Origin: Accumulibacter sp.
GTDB taxonomy: Bacteria > Pseudomonadota > Gammaproteobacteria > Burkholderiales > Rhodocyclaceae
Reading direction: 5' to 3'
Length of the DNA: 64,000 nucleotides
NCBI RefSeq assembly: GCF_023806625.1
Contig: NZ_JAMTDX010000093.1
Span: 1 to 64,000, forward strand
Below, piece by piece: positions 44,924 to 53,276 of this stretch. How positions within the stretch are numbered: position 1 is the first letter of the stretch; the number at the start of each line of letters is the position of its first letter. A model generated the notes under the pieces. That model saw nothing but the letters and a program-made list of their open reading frames with translations, ran no database searches and was not told the origin of the DNA. The position numbers were made by a program, and so were the translations under genes.

Positions 44924-44928
44924 CCCTC

Positions 44929-45927
44929 TCAGACCATTTCCTCACCGCCCGCGCCGCCGAGGACGATCTGCCCTTCGTCGGCGAGACGGCGGACGATCTT
45001 GAGGATCTCCTTCTGTTCGGCTTCGACCTCCGAGACGCGCACCGGGCCGCGCGATTCGAGGTCCTCGCGGAGCATTTCGGAGGCCCGCTGCGACATGTTC
45101 CGGAAAATCTTGTCGCGCAGCGCTTCGCTGGCCCCCTTCATCGCCAGGATCAGCGACTCCGACTGAATCTCGCGCAGCAGCAACTGGATCGCTCGGTCCT
45201 CGAGATCGAGGAGATTCTCGAAAACGAACATCTCGTCGAGGATCTTCTGTGCGAGGTCGGGGTCGTATTCGCGGATCGACTCGAGAACCGCGGCTTCGTT
45301 GGCGCTGCCCATGAAGTTGAGGATTTCGGCGACCGTGCGCACGCCGCCCATCGCCGATTTCTTCATCCCTCCGGCTGTCGAGAGCAGCCGGACCATCACG
45401 TCGTTGAGTTCCTGAAGCGCCTCGGGCTGGATGCCCTCGAGGGTGGCCACACGCAGGATCACGTCGTTGCGCAGGCGCTCGGGGAAATGATTGAGGATGT
45501 CGCTGGCATGATCATGGGCGAGATGGACGAGGATCGTGGCGATGATCTGCGGGTGCTCGTTGCGGATCAGGTCGGCGACGGTCGGCGCGTCCATCCACTT
45601 CAGACCCTCGATCCCCTTGGTGTCTCCGGGCTGGAGAATGCGCGAGATCAGGTTCGATGCCTTGTCGTCGCCAAGCGCCTTGGTGAGCACCGAACGGACG
45701 TAGCTGTCGGTGTCGACATGGACTGCGGCCGATTCCTCGGCCGACTTGTGGAACTCGGCGAGCACTTCCTCGACCCGCGCGCGGGGGACCGACTTCAGTG
45801 TGGCCATCGCCTGACCGAGCCGCTGCACCTCGCGTGGGCCGAGGTGGCGGAGGACTTCAGCCGCGTAGTCCTCGCCGAGCGCGATGAGCAGGATGGCGCT
45901 CTTCTCGATGCCGTCGTCAGCTGGCAT
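44929..45927 (-). CDS. fliG: FliG, rotor and switch protein
   Basis: FliG meets the stator and generates torque. The 332-residue protein closely matches the enteric length (331). The N-terminal domain binds FliF (SAILLIALGEDYAAEVLRHL). The middle domain has the EHPQ motif (RNEHPQIIATILVHL). The C-terminal domain carries the charged torque helix (DRAIQLLLREIQSESLILAMKG). ATG 45927 overlaps the fliF stop by 11 bases. Confidence 0.97.
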   Translation of the reverse strand: MPADDGIEKSAILLIALGEDYAAEVLRHLGPREVQRLGQAMATLKSVPRARVEEVLAEFHKSAEESAAVHVDTDSYVRSVLTKALGDDKASNLISRILQPGDTKGIEGLKWMDAPTVADLIRNEHPQIIATILVHLAHDHASDILNHFPERLRNDVILRVATLEGIQPEALQELNDVMVRLLSTAGGMKKSAMGGVRTVAEILNFMGSANEAAVLESIREYDPDLAQKILDEMFVFENLLDLEDRAIQLLLREIQSESLILAMKGASEALRDKIFRNMSQRASEMLREDLESRGPVRVSEVEAEQKEILKIVRRLADEGQIVLGGAGGEEMV

Positions 45928-47653
45928 TGGCGCCGGTCCATTGCCTGATGATGTTCGCCACAGCCTGCGGGTCCCGCTGAGCGAGTGCCCGCGCCTCGGC
46001 GAGCTTGCGTTCGAGGATCTCGCTGGCCGTCGGAGCGCGTTCGCCGACTTCCTCTTCGGCCTCCTCGCCGGCGACCAGATCGATGCGTCCACCTGGCGCC
46101 GTCTCGGCGCCGGCAGGGCGCTCGAGCATCGTCCTGACCAGTGGCCGGACGACACCGAGCAGCAGGTAGGCGATGATCGCGGCAATCGTCCCGTACTTGA
46201 CGAGATCGCGGCCCACGGCGAGCGTCTCGGGGTCTCGCCATGGCGGAATTCCTTCTTCCTTTTCGGTGGCCGTGAACGGGGCGTTGGCCACCGAGATGCT
46301 GTCGCCTCGCTCCTTGCTGAAACCCATGGCTTCCTTGACCAGGTCGCTGATCTGCTTGAGTTCGCCGTCGGGCAGCGGCTTGCTCACCGGCTTGCCGTCC
46401 TTGCCGACGTCCTTGCGCTGGTTGATCACCACGGCGCCGGAGAGTCGCCGGATCGTGCCGACCGCCTGTCGGACGTGGCGGATCGTCCTGTCGACCTCGT
46501 AGTTGATCGTCGAATTCTTCGTCGTACTGAGCGGTTGTGCGATGCTCGCGATCGGCGCCTGGACGCCGGCGGCGTTGATCTGCCCAGGCAGCGGCGGGGT
46601 CGCCGTACCGCCCGTTCCCGCGCCGGCCGCCGGCGGCTGAGTCAGCGGGGCGGTCGCCGGGACCGGCGGCTGGTTGCTCAGCGCTCCCGGCACTCCCTGG
46701 GCAGTCGGGCTGGTCGTCGCCGTCTCGCTGCTCTGCTGGCTGCGGATGGTGATTTCCGGAGGCGTCGCGTTCGGGCGATGCGTTTCGGCCGTTTGCTCGG
46801 TCTGTGAGAAGTCGATGTCCGCGGCGATCTGGACACGTGCGTTTCCCGGTCCGACGATCGGCGCGAGGATGTCCTCGACGCGCTTGATGATCGCCGCCTC
46901 GACCTCGTGGACGTACTTGACCTGCGTCGGATCGAGCCCGGCCTCGAGCAGGCGGCTCTTCATTTGCGAGAGGAGCGTTCCGCTCTGGTCGAGGACCGTG
47001 ACGCTCGACGGCGAGAGTTGCGGCACGCTCGCCGCGACGAGGTTCTGGATTCCGGCGATCTGCGCCGCATCGAGCGCCCTTCCGGCGTACAGGTTGAGCA
47101 TCACCGACGCCGACGGCTTGAGTTCCTCGCGCATGAAGACCGTCGGCTTGGGTATCGCGAGATGGACTCGTGCAGACTGGACGGCGGCGATCGACTGGAT
47201 CGTGCGTGACAGTTCGCCTTCGAGACCGCGCTGGTAATTGACCTGTTCGGCAAACTGGCTGATGCCAAACTTCTGGCCCTCCATCAGCTCGAAGCCGACC
47301 GCTCCGCCCCTCGGCAGCCCCTGCGAGGCCAGGCGCAAGCGCACGTCGTGGACCCGGCTCGAGGGAACGAGGATCGCATTGCCCGATTCGGTGAACCGGT
47401 AGGGAACGTTCATCTGCTCGAGCGCGGCGATGATCGCACCGCCGTCGCGTTCCGAGACGTTCGAGAAGAGAATCCTGTACTCGCCCTGGCGGAGCAGCGT
47501 CGCGGCGGCGACGAGCAGGGCGATCACCACGGCCAGCGAGACCATCAGGACGACCTTCTGGCGGTTGCTCAGGCGCGCGAAGGCCTCGCGAGCGCGATCG
47601 ACCAGCTTGCCGCCGGTGGGGTTTGCAGTGCCCTCGGTTCCGACTGCGGCCAT
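45917..47653 (-). CDS. fliF: FliF, MS-ring protein
   Basis: FliF builds the MS ring, the base of the motor. The 578-residue protein has two membrane helices (about 32-52, VVLMVSLAVVIALLVAAATLL; and about 480-500, YGTIAAIIAYLLLGVV). Periplasmic ring-building domains lie between (EGELSRTIQSIAAVQSARVHLAIP). A C-terminal FliG-binding tail ends in AVANIIRQWTGAN. It is the first gene of the leftward fli series and is divergent from fleS across 107 bases; I found no canonical sigma-54 site for it there. Confidence 0.96.
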   Translation of the reverse strand: MAAVGTEGTANPTGGKLVDRAREAFARLSNRQKVVLMVSLAVVIALLVAAATLLRQGEYRILFSNVSERDGGAIIAALEQMNVPYRFTESGNAILVPSSRVHDVRLRLASQGLPRGGAVGFELMEGQKFGISQFAEQVNYQRGLEGELSRTIQSIAAVQSARVHLAIPKPTVFMREELKPSASVMLNLYAGRALDAAQIAGIQNLVAASVPQLSPSSVTVLDQSGTLLSQMKSRLLEAGLDPTQVKYVHEVEAAIIKRVEDILAPIVGPGNARVQIAADIDFSQTEQTAETHRPNATPPEITIRSQQSSETATTSPTAQGVPGALSNQPPVPATAPLTQPPAAGAGTGGTATPPLPGQINAAGVQAPIASIAQPLSTTKNSTINYEVDRTIRHVRQAVGTIRRLSGAVVINQRKDVGKDGKPVSKPLPDGELKQISDLVKEAMGFSKERGDSISVANAPFTATEKEEGIPPWRDPETLAVGRDLVKYGTIAAIIAYLLLGVVRPLVRTMLERPAGAETAPGGRIDLVAGEEAEEEVGERAPTASEILERKLAEARALAQRDPQAVANIIRQWTGANAS

Positions 47654-47760
47654 GCTCCGTGAGACGTCGATGGTCCTGCGATCAGGCAGGCAGGGAGGAA
47701 GAGAAAAGACCGATAATTACGCCGATATTGTAGCGGTTAGTGTATGGGACTTGCCATTCG

Positions 47761-48939
47761 ATGACCGAACTTGACCGGTTAACGGGTCAGGACGCTCGGG
47801 CGCAGGAACTGCAGCGCGCCTTCGACGTGTTCAACCAGGTTTCCGAGGCGCTGACACAGGCGTACCAGGAACTCCAGGGGCGCGTCGAGTCGCTGACTGC
47901 CGAACTCGCCGTGGCCAACGGCGAACTGCGTCGCCAGTACGAAGAGAAGCAGGCGCTGTCCGAACGTCTCGCGCTGCTGCTCAATGCGTTGCCGGCCGGA
48001 GTCGTCGTGGTCGACTGCGCGGCGCGGGTCAGCGAGGCCAACCCGGCCGCGCGCGAGATGTTCGGCGAAGCGATCATCGGCGAGGACTGGCCCGTTCTCG
48101 CCGCGGCGCGACTCGTTCAGGCCGGGACACCCGGCGAGTGGTGCCTCGGCGAGCGGCGCCTCGCAGTCGTCGAGAGCCCGCTGGATTCGGCCGGAGGCCG
48201 GATCCTGCTCCTCCACGACGTCACCGCGGCGCATCGCCTGAAGGCCGACCTGGAGCGCAACCAGCGTCTGGCTGCGATGGGCGAGATGGCCGCTTCGCTC
48301 GCTCACCAGTTGCGCACACCGCTGGCCACGGCGCTGCTGTACAGCGCCAACCTCGGACAGGACGACTTGCCCGATGCCGCGCGCAGGCGCTTCGCCGAGC
48401 GGACCAGCGCGCAACTCAGGCGGCTCGAGCGCTTGATCCAGGACGTACTGCTCTTCGCGCGCGGCGGCAGCATGGGCCGTGATACGATCTCGGTCCGGCA
48501 ACTGCTCGGTGACGCCGTGCACGCCGTGCAGCCGCTGTTCGCGTCAGGCAGCGTGGCTTTCGAGGTCGCCTGTCTGGCGCGAGAAGTCGTCGTCGTCGGC
48601 AACCGCAAGGCCCTCGCCGGAGCTCTGGTCAGTCTGCTCGAAAACGCCCTGCAGGCGTGCTCGCCAGGCGCGCGCGTGGTTCTCGGTGCGGAAGTGGCCG
48701 GAGACAGTCTGCGGATCAGCGTTTCGGATACCGGTTCAGGGATTCCGGTCGAGGTCCAGGAGCGTGTCTTCGAACCCTTCTTCACCACCCGCGGTCAGGG
48801 AACCGGGCTCGGACTGGCGATCGCCCTCGGCGTTGCACGAGCCCACGGCGGGAGCCTGAGCCTGCGCTCGGCTCCGGGCGAAGGCGCGGAATTCCTGATG
48901 CTTCTGCCTTTGGAGGCAGCGGCGGGAGACGAAGACTGA
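47761..48939 (+). CDS. fleS: FleS-type sensor histidine kinase
   Basis: This 392-residue kinase without membrane segments pairs with the adjacent FleR. A helical N-terminus (about 1-75) leads to a PAS-like domain (about 80-165; LLLNALPAGVVVVDCAARVSEANPA). The phosphoacceptor His is in the H box SLAHQLRTPLATALLYSANL. The ATPase domain has N box LVSLLENALQACSPG, G1 VSDTGSGIPVEV and G2 GTGLGLAIALGVARAHGG. In Pseudomonas and Vibrio relatives (FleS/FlrB) it controls mid-class flagellar genes. It may sense an internal cue such as assembly state. Confidence 0.9.
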   Translation: MTELDRLTGQDARAQELQRAFDVFNQVSEALTQAYQELQGRVESLTAELAVANGELRRQYEEKQALSERLALLLNALPAGVVVVDCAARVSEANPAAREMFGEAIIGEDWPVLAAARLVQAGTPGEWCLGERRLAVVESPLDSAGGRILLLHDVTAAHRLKADLERNQRLAAMGEMAASLAHQLRTPLATALLYSANLGQDDLPDAARRRFAERTSAQLRRLERLIQDVLLFARGGSMGRDTISVRQLLGDAVHAVQPLFASGSVAFEVACLAREVVVVGNRKALAGALVSLLENALQACSPGARVVLGAEVAGDSLRISVSDTGSGIPVEVQERVFEPFFTTRGQGTGLGLAIALGVARAHGGSLSLRSAPGEGAEFLMLLPLEAAAGDED

Positions 48940-48953
48940 AGTCCGGACGCGAT

Positions 48954-50324
48954 ATGGGCGGTGGAATGCCGATTCTGGTGGTCGAGGACGACCCGGCGCT
49001 GCGCGAGGCGCTCTGCGATACGCTCGAACTGGCGGGCCACGCGGTGCTCGGTGCAGCCGGCGCCGAGGAGGCGTTGCGCCTGCTCGCCGCGCGCGATGTC
49101 TCACTGGTGGTCAGTGACGTGCGCATGCTGCCGGTCGACGGGATCGCGCTGCTCAAGGAGATTCGCCAGCGCTTCGCTTTCCTGCCGGTCGTCCTGATGA
49201 CCGCCTTCGCCGACGTCGATCGCGCCGTCGAGGCGATGCGCGCGGGTGCCTGCGACTTTCTGCTCAAGCCCTTCGACGCGCAGGTGCTGCTCGCTCACGT
49301 CCTGCGCTACCGGCTTCCGGGGACGGTCACCAGCGACGGGGTGATCGCCACCGACCCGGTGAGCATGCATCTCTTCGCACTCGCCGCCCGGGTCGCGCAG
49401 ACCGACGCGACGGTCCTGCTGACCGGCGAGAGCGGTGTCGGCAAGGAGGTCGTCGCGCGGTACATCCACCAGCACTCGGCGCGACGCGGTGGACCTTTCG
49501 TGGCCATCAACTGTGCGGCGATCCCCGAGAGCCTCCTTGAAGCTACCCTGTTTGGCCACGAGAAGGGTGCCTTCAGCGGCGCACAGAATGCGCAGCCAGG
49601 CAAGTTCGAGCAGGCGCAGGGCGGTACCCTGCTGCTCGACGAGATCACCGAAATGCAGCCGGCGCTGCAGGCCAAGCTGCTGCGTGTCCTCCAGGAGCGC
49701 GAAGTCGAGAGGGTCGGCGGGCGCAAGCCGATCGTCCTCGACATCCGGGTCATCGCGACGACCAACCGCGACATGTCCGACGCCGTCGCCAGGGGAGCGT
49801 TCCGCGAAGACCTCTATTATCGGCTCAACGTCTTCCCGTTGCCGATCCCGGCCTTGCGGCAGCGCGTTCGCGACGTCGTTCCGCTCGCCCGCCATTTCCT
49901 GGTCGCCCACGGCAGCCGCGGCGGCCGGCCGGGTCTGCGTTTCTCCGCCGCAGCCGAATCCGCCCTCGAGGCTCACCCGTGGCCGGGCAACGTGCGCGAA
50001 CTCGAGAACGTCATCCAGAGGGCGGTCATCCTCGCTGCCGGAGAACTCGTCGAGGCCGCTGACCTGCAACTCGCCGGCAGCAGCCATTCGGGTGTGGCCA
50101 GCGAGCCCGCGCCATCGCCCGGTTCACTGTCCGTGGCCGGCCGCCGGACGCCGAGAGCCGGGCAGAGTGACGAGTTGCGCGAAGTCGAGCGCGAGCACAT
50201 ACTGGAGACGCTCGCTGCGGTCGGCGGCTCGCGCAAACTCGCCGGCCAGCGCCTTGGAATGCCCGAGCGAACGCTGCGCCACAAGCTTCGGCAGTACCGG
50301 ATCGAGGGTTTTCTGAAAGGGTGA
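48954..50324 (+). CDS. fleR: FleR-type sigma-54-dependent response regulator
   Basis: This 456-residue NtrC-family activator has a receiver domain (about 5-115; VVEDDPALREAL, Asp in VVSDVRMLPVDG, Lys in FLLKPFD). The AAA+ domain (about 130-365) has Walker A LTGESGVGKEVVARYIHQHS and Walker B GGTLLLDEITEM. Its sigma-54 contact loop reads GAFSGA (residues 205-210) where GAFTGA is usual. A C-terminal Fis-type helix-turn-helix follows (SRKLAGQRLGMPERTLRHKLRQY). Sigma-54 sites before flgB and fliE are probable targets. The start is ATG 48954; ATG 48966 is possible. Confidence 0.93.
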   Translation: MGGGMPILVVEDDPALREALCDTLELAGHAVLGAAGAEEALRLLAARDVSLVVSDVRMLPVDGIALLKEIRQRFAFLPVVLMTAFADVDRAVEAMRAGACDFLLKPFDAQVLLAHVLRYRLPGTVTSDGVIATDPVSMHLFALAARVAQTDATVLLTGESGVGKEVVARYIHQHSARRGGPFVAINCAAIPESLLEATLFGHEKGAFSGAQNAQPGKFEQAQGGTLLLDEITEMQPALQAKLLRVLQEREVERVGGRKPIVLDIRVIATTNRDMSDAVARGAFREDLYYRLNVFPLPIPALRQRVRDVVPLARHFLVAHGSRGGRPGLRFSAAAESALEAHPWPGNVRELENVIQRAVILAAGELVEAADLQLAGSSHSGVASEPAPSPGSLSVAGRRTPRAGQSDELREVEREHILETLAAVGGSRKLAGQRLGMPERTLRHKLRQYRIEGFLKG

Positions 50325-50350
50325 GCGAGCGGCGCTGCCTGGGCGCATCA

Positions 50351-50366
50351 AGGTACGCTTCTTGCT
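50351..50366 (+). promoter_or_regulatory. Sigma-54 promoter of fliE
   Basis: AGGTACG (50351-50357), CTTC, TTGCT (50362-50366). GG and GC are ten bases apart. The -24 box matches five of seven consensus positions and the -12 box matches fully. The predicted start is near 50377, about 20 bases before fliE. It lies 27 bases after fleR, whose product is a sigma-54 activator. Confidence 0.78.
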
Positions 50367-50396
50367 TGGACTCTGTGCGACAGCGGAGGGAATCAG

Positions 50397-50720
50397 GTGG
50401 AAACCAAGGGTATTGACCAGATGCTCAACGTCTTGCGGGCGACCTCCACGGCAGCCGCCAACCGTTCACCCGAGGGTTCGGCCGTCCCCGGAACGGCGGT
50501 CGACTTCGCTCAGGTTCTGCAGACGTCGATCGACCGCGTCAGCCAGACGCAGGAACAGGCGGAAGCGCTGGCGGCAAGTTTTGCCGCCGGCAACTCGGGT
50601 GAGAACCTGCACGAGGTAATGATCGCCCTGCAGAAGGCCAACCTCTCTTTCCAGGAGATGATCCAGGTCCGCAACAAGTTGGTCTCGGCCTATCACGACG
50701 TGATGAACATGCAGGTCTGA
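50397..50720 (+). CDS. fliE: FliE, MS-ring/rod adaptor
   Basis: FliE joins the MS ring to the rod. The 107-residue protein is helical, with the family C-terminal motif LHEVMIALQKANLSFQEMIQVRNKLVSAYHDVMNM (50607-50711). GTG 50397 has GGAGGG seven bases upstream. It is oriented away from fliF, which usually follows it, so fliE and the fliF series have separate promoters here. Confidence 0.96.
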   Translation: METKGIDQMLNVLRATSTAAANRSPEGSAVPGTAVDFAQVLQTSIDRVSQTQEQAEALAASFAAGNSGENLHEVMIALQKANLSFQEMIQVRNKLVSAYHDVMNMQV

Positions 50721-50744
50721 CCGAGCCGGGCGGTCTGCAGGGTC

Positions 50745-50773
50745 TTGAACTCGTCCGCTTCTGGCCCCATAAT
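50745..50773 (+). promoter_or_regulatory. Sigma-70 promoter of the tmRNA gene
   Basis: TTGAAC (50745-50750) and CATAAT (50768-50773) are separated by 17 bases. Four of six bases match at -35 and five of six at -10. The predicted start is near 50780, just before the acceptor piece of the tmRNA. Confidence 0.65.
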
Positions 50774-50779
50774 ACTGAA

Positions 50780-51010
50780 CATGGTCGTAATCCCGGCGAA
50801 CCGGAGGCATTCTGGACGCGGGTTCGATTCCCGCCACCTCCACCACTACGGGGGTGTACTGGCTTCGACAGGGTGAAGCAAGGCAAGCAGGCGACCCGAG
50901 AGGCGACGGACGTAATCCGCGCAAATCAATAAACGCCAACGATGAGCGTTTCGCACTGGCCGCTTGAGGCCTGCTGAGGACATAGCCTTCCGATAAACAG
51001 AATGGCTATC
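50780..51010 (+). ncRNA. ssrA: Circularly permuted (two-piece) tmRNA
   Basis: tmRNA rescues stalled ribosomes and adds a degradation tag. Here the 3' part comes first. The T arm is GCGGG (50818-50822), loop TTCGATT, CCCGC (50830-50834). The acceptor 3' strand CACCTCC (50835-50841) leads to A and an encoded CCA (50843-50845). Only four bases later the mature 5' strand GGGGGTG (50850-50856) begins, pairing fully with the acceptor 3' strand, followed by the tmRNA-type TGGCTTCGACAGGG. The tag frame reads ANDERFALAA and stop from 50935 to 50967. A stem ATAGCC/GGCTAT (50982-51009) precedes the terminator. Both outer ends are approximate. Confidence 0.93.
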
Positions 51011-51039
51011 GACGGGGGCTTCGGCCCCCGTCGCTTTTT
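51011..51039 (+). terminator. Rho-independent terminator of the tmRNA gene
   Basis: A perfect 9-bp stem, GACGGGGGC (51011-51019) with GCCCCCGTC (51024-51032), closes a stable TTCG loop and is followed by GCTTTTT. It directly ends the tmRNA gene. Confidence 0.92.
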
Positions 51040-51090
51040 CTGGTGATCTCGGTGACGAACCGCGCACGGCTCGGGGGGCTGGGCGTTGCC

Positions 51091-51450
51091 CTAATCGTGA
51101 TGTCTGGCGGTTTCGTGACCGCGTTCCTCGCCGAAGCCGGTCAACTGGGACTCGAGTTCGTTGAAGCGGGCTGCGCCCGACTGATTGAGGCGCGAGAGGC
51201 GGCGCATCAGGCGTTGCTGGGCGAAGGTCTCCGAGGGGTCGGGCTTGCCGAGCAGATACTCCGAGCCACGTCGGGTGATCACGACCATCGAGTTCGAATC
51301 CAGGCTGTAGCCGGTCACCGGCGATGTCCGGATGTGTGAAGACGACGGAAAGCGTGGATTGTTGCCGTACACCCGGCCCTCGATGCACACCAGAACCTCA
51401 TTGTCCCGGGTGACGAGTTCGAGCATTTTCCAGTTGTTGAGGATGTTCAT
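51091..51450 (-). CDS. Hypothetical protein, 119 residues
   Basis: I do not recognise this family. The product has no signal peptide or membrane helix. The N-terminal two thirds look like a compact beta-rich domain (MLELVTRDNEVLVCIEGRVYG, then SHIRTSPVTGYSLDSNSMVVI). The last third is Arg/Leu/Gln-rich and helical, ending in a His-rich tip. ATG 51450 has AGGGGC upstream; a longer frame to 51591 has no such support. It is convergent with the tmRNA gene and lies downstream of the phosphotransferase/kinase gene, 293 bases away, with the same orientation. The codon pattern looks coding. Confidence 0.65.
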   Translation of the reverse strand: MNILNNWKMLELVTRDNEVLVCIEGRVYGNNPRFPSSSHIRTSPVTGYSLDSNSMVVITRRGSEYLLGKPDPSETFAQQRLMRRLSRLNQSGAARFNELESQLTGFGEERGHETARHHD

Positions 51451-51743
51451 GGCGCTGCCCCTGTGCTGACGAGACGCGATCCGCGGCATTGTACGCGAGA
51501 TGCGGATGCTGAAGTCGATCTGAGCCCGCACGCGGCGGCGCTGAAAAGGGCCGTCGGTTGCGCGCCACCGGATGGACCCCGAGACTCCCAAAGCAAGAAT
51601 TCTGCCATCTCCTCCGAGAATCGATGACAGACATTAAATCAGACTATTGAATGGGCAACGCAATGCCTCTGGTGTCGCCGCTGTAAAATTTCCCGACAGC
51701 GGCCAATGGCGACGATGGCGGACGCTGTGCGACGCCGTGCGGT
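51451..51743. other. Intergenic region with one hairpin, no gene seen
   Basis: This 293-base gap separates two leftward genes. Its middle (about 51590-51660) is more AT-rich than its surroundings and probably holds the promoter of the 119-residue gene, though I see no clear pair of boxes. Near its right end is the hairpin at 51677-51703. Confidence 0.4.
51677..51703. repeat. Inverted repeat (hairpin) after the phosphotransferase/kinase gene
   Basis: GCCGCTGT (51677-51684) and ACAGCGGC (51696-51703) form a perfect 8-bp stem around an 11-base loop. It sits 41 bases beyond the stop of the leftward gene ending at 51744, where a terminator would be expected. No T run follows the stem; the T run is in the loop, so intrinsic termination is doubtful. 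Confidence 0.45.
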
Positions 51744-53273
51744 TCATTCGCCCCTGGGCACGTCGGGCGGGCGGGATGGGTCGATCAGGCAGCTGCGCTC
51801 ATCGGCCGAAAGGCGTTCGACATGCGCCAGTTGTCGCTCGAGAACCGCGAGGGTCGCCTCCGAGGCGTCCCTTCGTCGGGCCAGCCGGCCCTGGACGCGG
51901 GCCCTGAGCTGGGCCCGCGTCGCCTGCGGGGCGACGATCCGGAAGGCAACCCCGGTCTCGCTGGCCAGGGCCCGGAAATCGTCGCGCCGCGATCTTTCGA
52001 GAAAGGCGGCGTCTACGATCACCGACCACTTTGCGTCGAGGAGTTCGGCGGCGAGCCCGCGCAGGCGCCGGTAGGTCAGCTCGCTGGCTTCGGGAGCATA
52101 GATCCCGCCGTTGATCGGCGACCCGCTTCCCGAGGCGGCGCTCAGGCCAAACAGACGTTTGCGCTCGACGTCGGAACGCAGGCGAATCGTCGCTGCTGCC
52201 TGGTCGGTGAGCAGCAGCCGGCGCGAGGCGCGGCTCTTGCCGCAACCGGCAACGCCATGGGTGATGATCAGTTGCGGGGAGGGCGGGGCAACGAGTCGTT
52301 CAGCCAAGGCAAGGTATTGGCGGGCGATGGCGGCATCGTCCGCGCGCTGGGTCGAGCGGATCGCGGCGACCTTCGCGCGGACGAGGGCGCGGTAGACCGC
52401 GTAGAAGCGCAGGACCCGGGCCGCGGGATAGTCGCCGCTGCTGGCCAGCCATTCGTTGAGCAGCCAGCAAGCGAAGCCCGGCTGATCATGGTCGAGCAGG
52501 TCAACGTAGGTGAAGGCGATTTCGCTGGCCACGTCGATCCAGCGCAGCGCCTCGTTGAACTCGATGCAGTCGAACAGCATGAATCGTCCGTCGACGAGGA
52601 CGATGTTGCCGAGATGGAGGTCGCCGTGGCACTCGCGGATTCGACCGGTCGCCTTGCGCTCGGCGAAGACCGCCTGAAGGCGTCCGGATTCGGCGTTTGT
52701 CCACTCGTCGAGGCGCGCCAGGCGACGCTGCTCGTCCGGCTCGGCCAGCAAATCGCGAAGTTCGTCGAAGTTCTCGCTGACCGGGGCGAGCACTTGGCCG
52801 GGGTCGCCCCACGGGCTGCCGATGGGCGCCTGCCGGGCCTGCTCGTGGAAATCGGCGATCGTCTGGGCGAGCTGCGAGACCTGCTCCCGGCGCAGTTGAC
52901 GGCGGGCGCAGAGCCGGTCGGCGCGTCCGGCTTCGACGAAGCGGCGCATGCGCACTGCGAACTCGATCGCCGGGCCGCTGCCGCCGATCCTTGGGTCGTC
53001 GGCCTGGCCGGTGATCGGCACGACGCCGAGATACAGGTCGGCCGCGAACCGCCGGTTCAGCTGGAGCTCGGCTTCGCAACACGCGCGCCGCTTGTCGAGC
53101 GTGCCGTAGTCGAGGAAGGGAAGGGTCAGGGGCTTCTTGACCTTGTACGCGTAATCGCCGGCGAGCAGCAGCCACGAGGCGTGCGTTTCGACGAGTTCGA
53201 CACGTTCCGCGGGATCGGGATAGCGTGCCGGATCGAGAAGGCTGGCGATCAGTGGGGGCAACTCGGCGGGCAT
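51744..53273 (-). CDS. Phosphotransferase-like and P-loop kinase fusion protein
   Basis: This 509-residue two-domain protein joins two families often seen fused. The N-terminal part (about 1-320) is aminoglycoside-phosphotransferase-like, with the catalytic loop CHGDLHLGN (about 214-222) and the metal motif LFDCIEFNEALRW. The C-terminal part (about 330-500) is a small P-loop kinase with Walker A THGVAGCGKSRASRR (about 332-346). Substrates are unknown, and antibiotic resistance should not be assumed. It starts three bases before the P-type ATPase stop, so the two are probably one operon with the ATPase upstream. Confidence 0.85.
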   Translation of the reverse strand: MPAELPPLIASLLDPARYPDPAERVELVETHASWLLLAGDYAYKVKKPLTLPFLDYGTLDKRRACCEAELQLNRRFAADLYLGVVPITGQADDPRIGGSGPAIEFAVRMRRFVEAGRADRLCARRQLRREQVSQLAQTIADFHEQARQAPIGSPWGDPGQVLAPVSENFDELRDLLAEPDEQRRLARLDEWTNAESGRLQAVFAERKATGRIRECHGDLHLGNIVLVDGRFMLFDCIEFNEALRWIDVASEIAFTYVDLLDHDQPGFACWLLNEWLASSGDYPAARVLRFYAVYRALVRAKVAAIRSTQRADDAAIARQYLALAERLVAPPSPQLIITHGVAGCGKSRASRRLLLTDQAAATIRLRSDVERKRLFGLSAASGSGSPINGGIYAPEASELTYRRLRGLAAELLDAKWSVIVDAAFLERSRRDDFRALASETGVAFRIVAPQATRAQLRARVQGRLARRRDASEATLAVLERQLAHVERLSADERSCLIDPSRPPDVPRGE

Positions 53274-53276
53274 CGG

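Noticed and set aside
47721-47728. GCCGATAT as a sigma-28 -10 box before fleS
   Set aside because: The expected -35 position again reads AGAA; a regulator of middle genes is not expected to need FliA.
47753-47768. GG-N10-GC sigma-54-like site leftwards for fliF
   Set aside because: Apart from the GG and GC spacing the -24 box fits poorly, it lies inside the fleS start and about 100 bases from fliF.
50797-50845. A separate tRNA gene suggested by a T arm and CCA
   Set aside because: No anticodon or D arm lies upstream; the acceptor strand pairs with GGGGGTG downstream, which makes it the acceptor piece of the permuted tmRNA.
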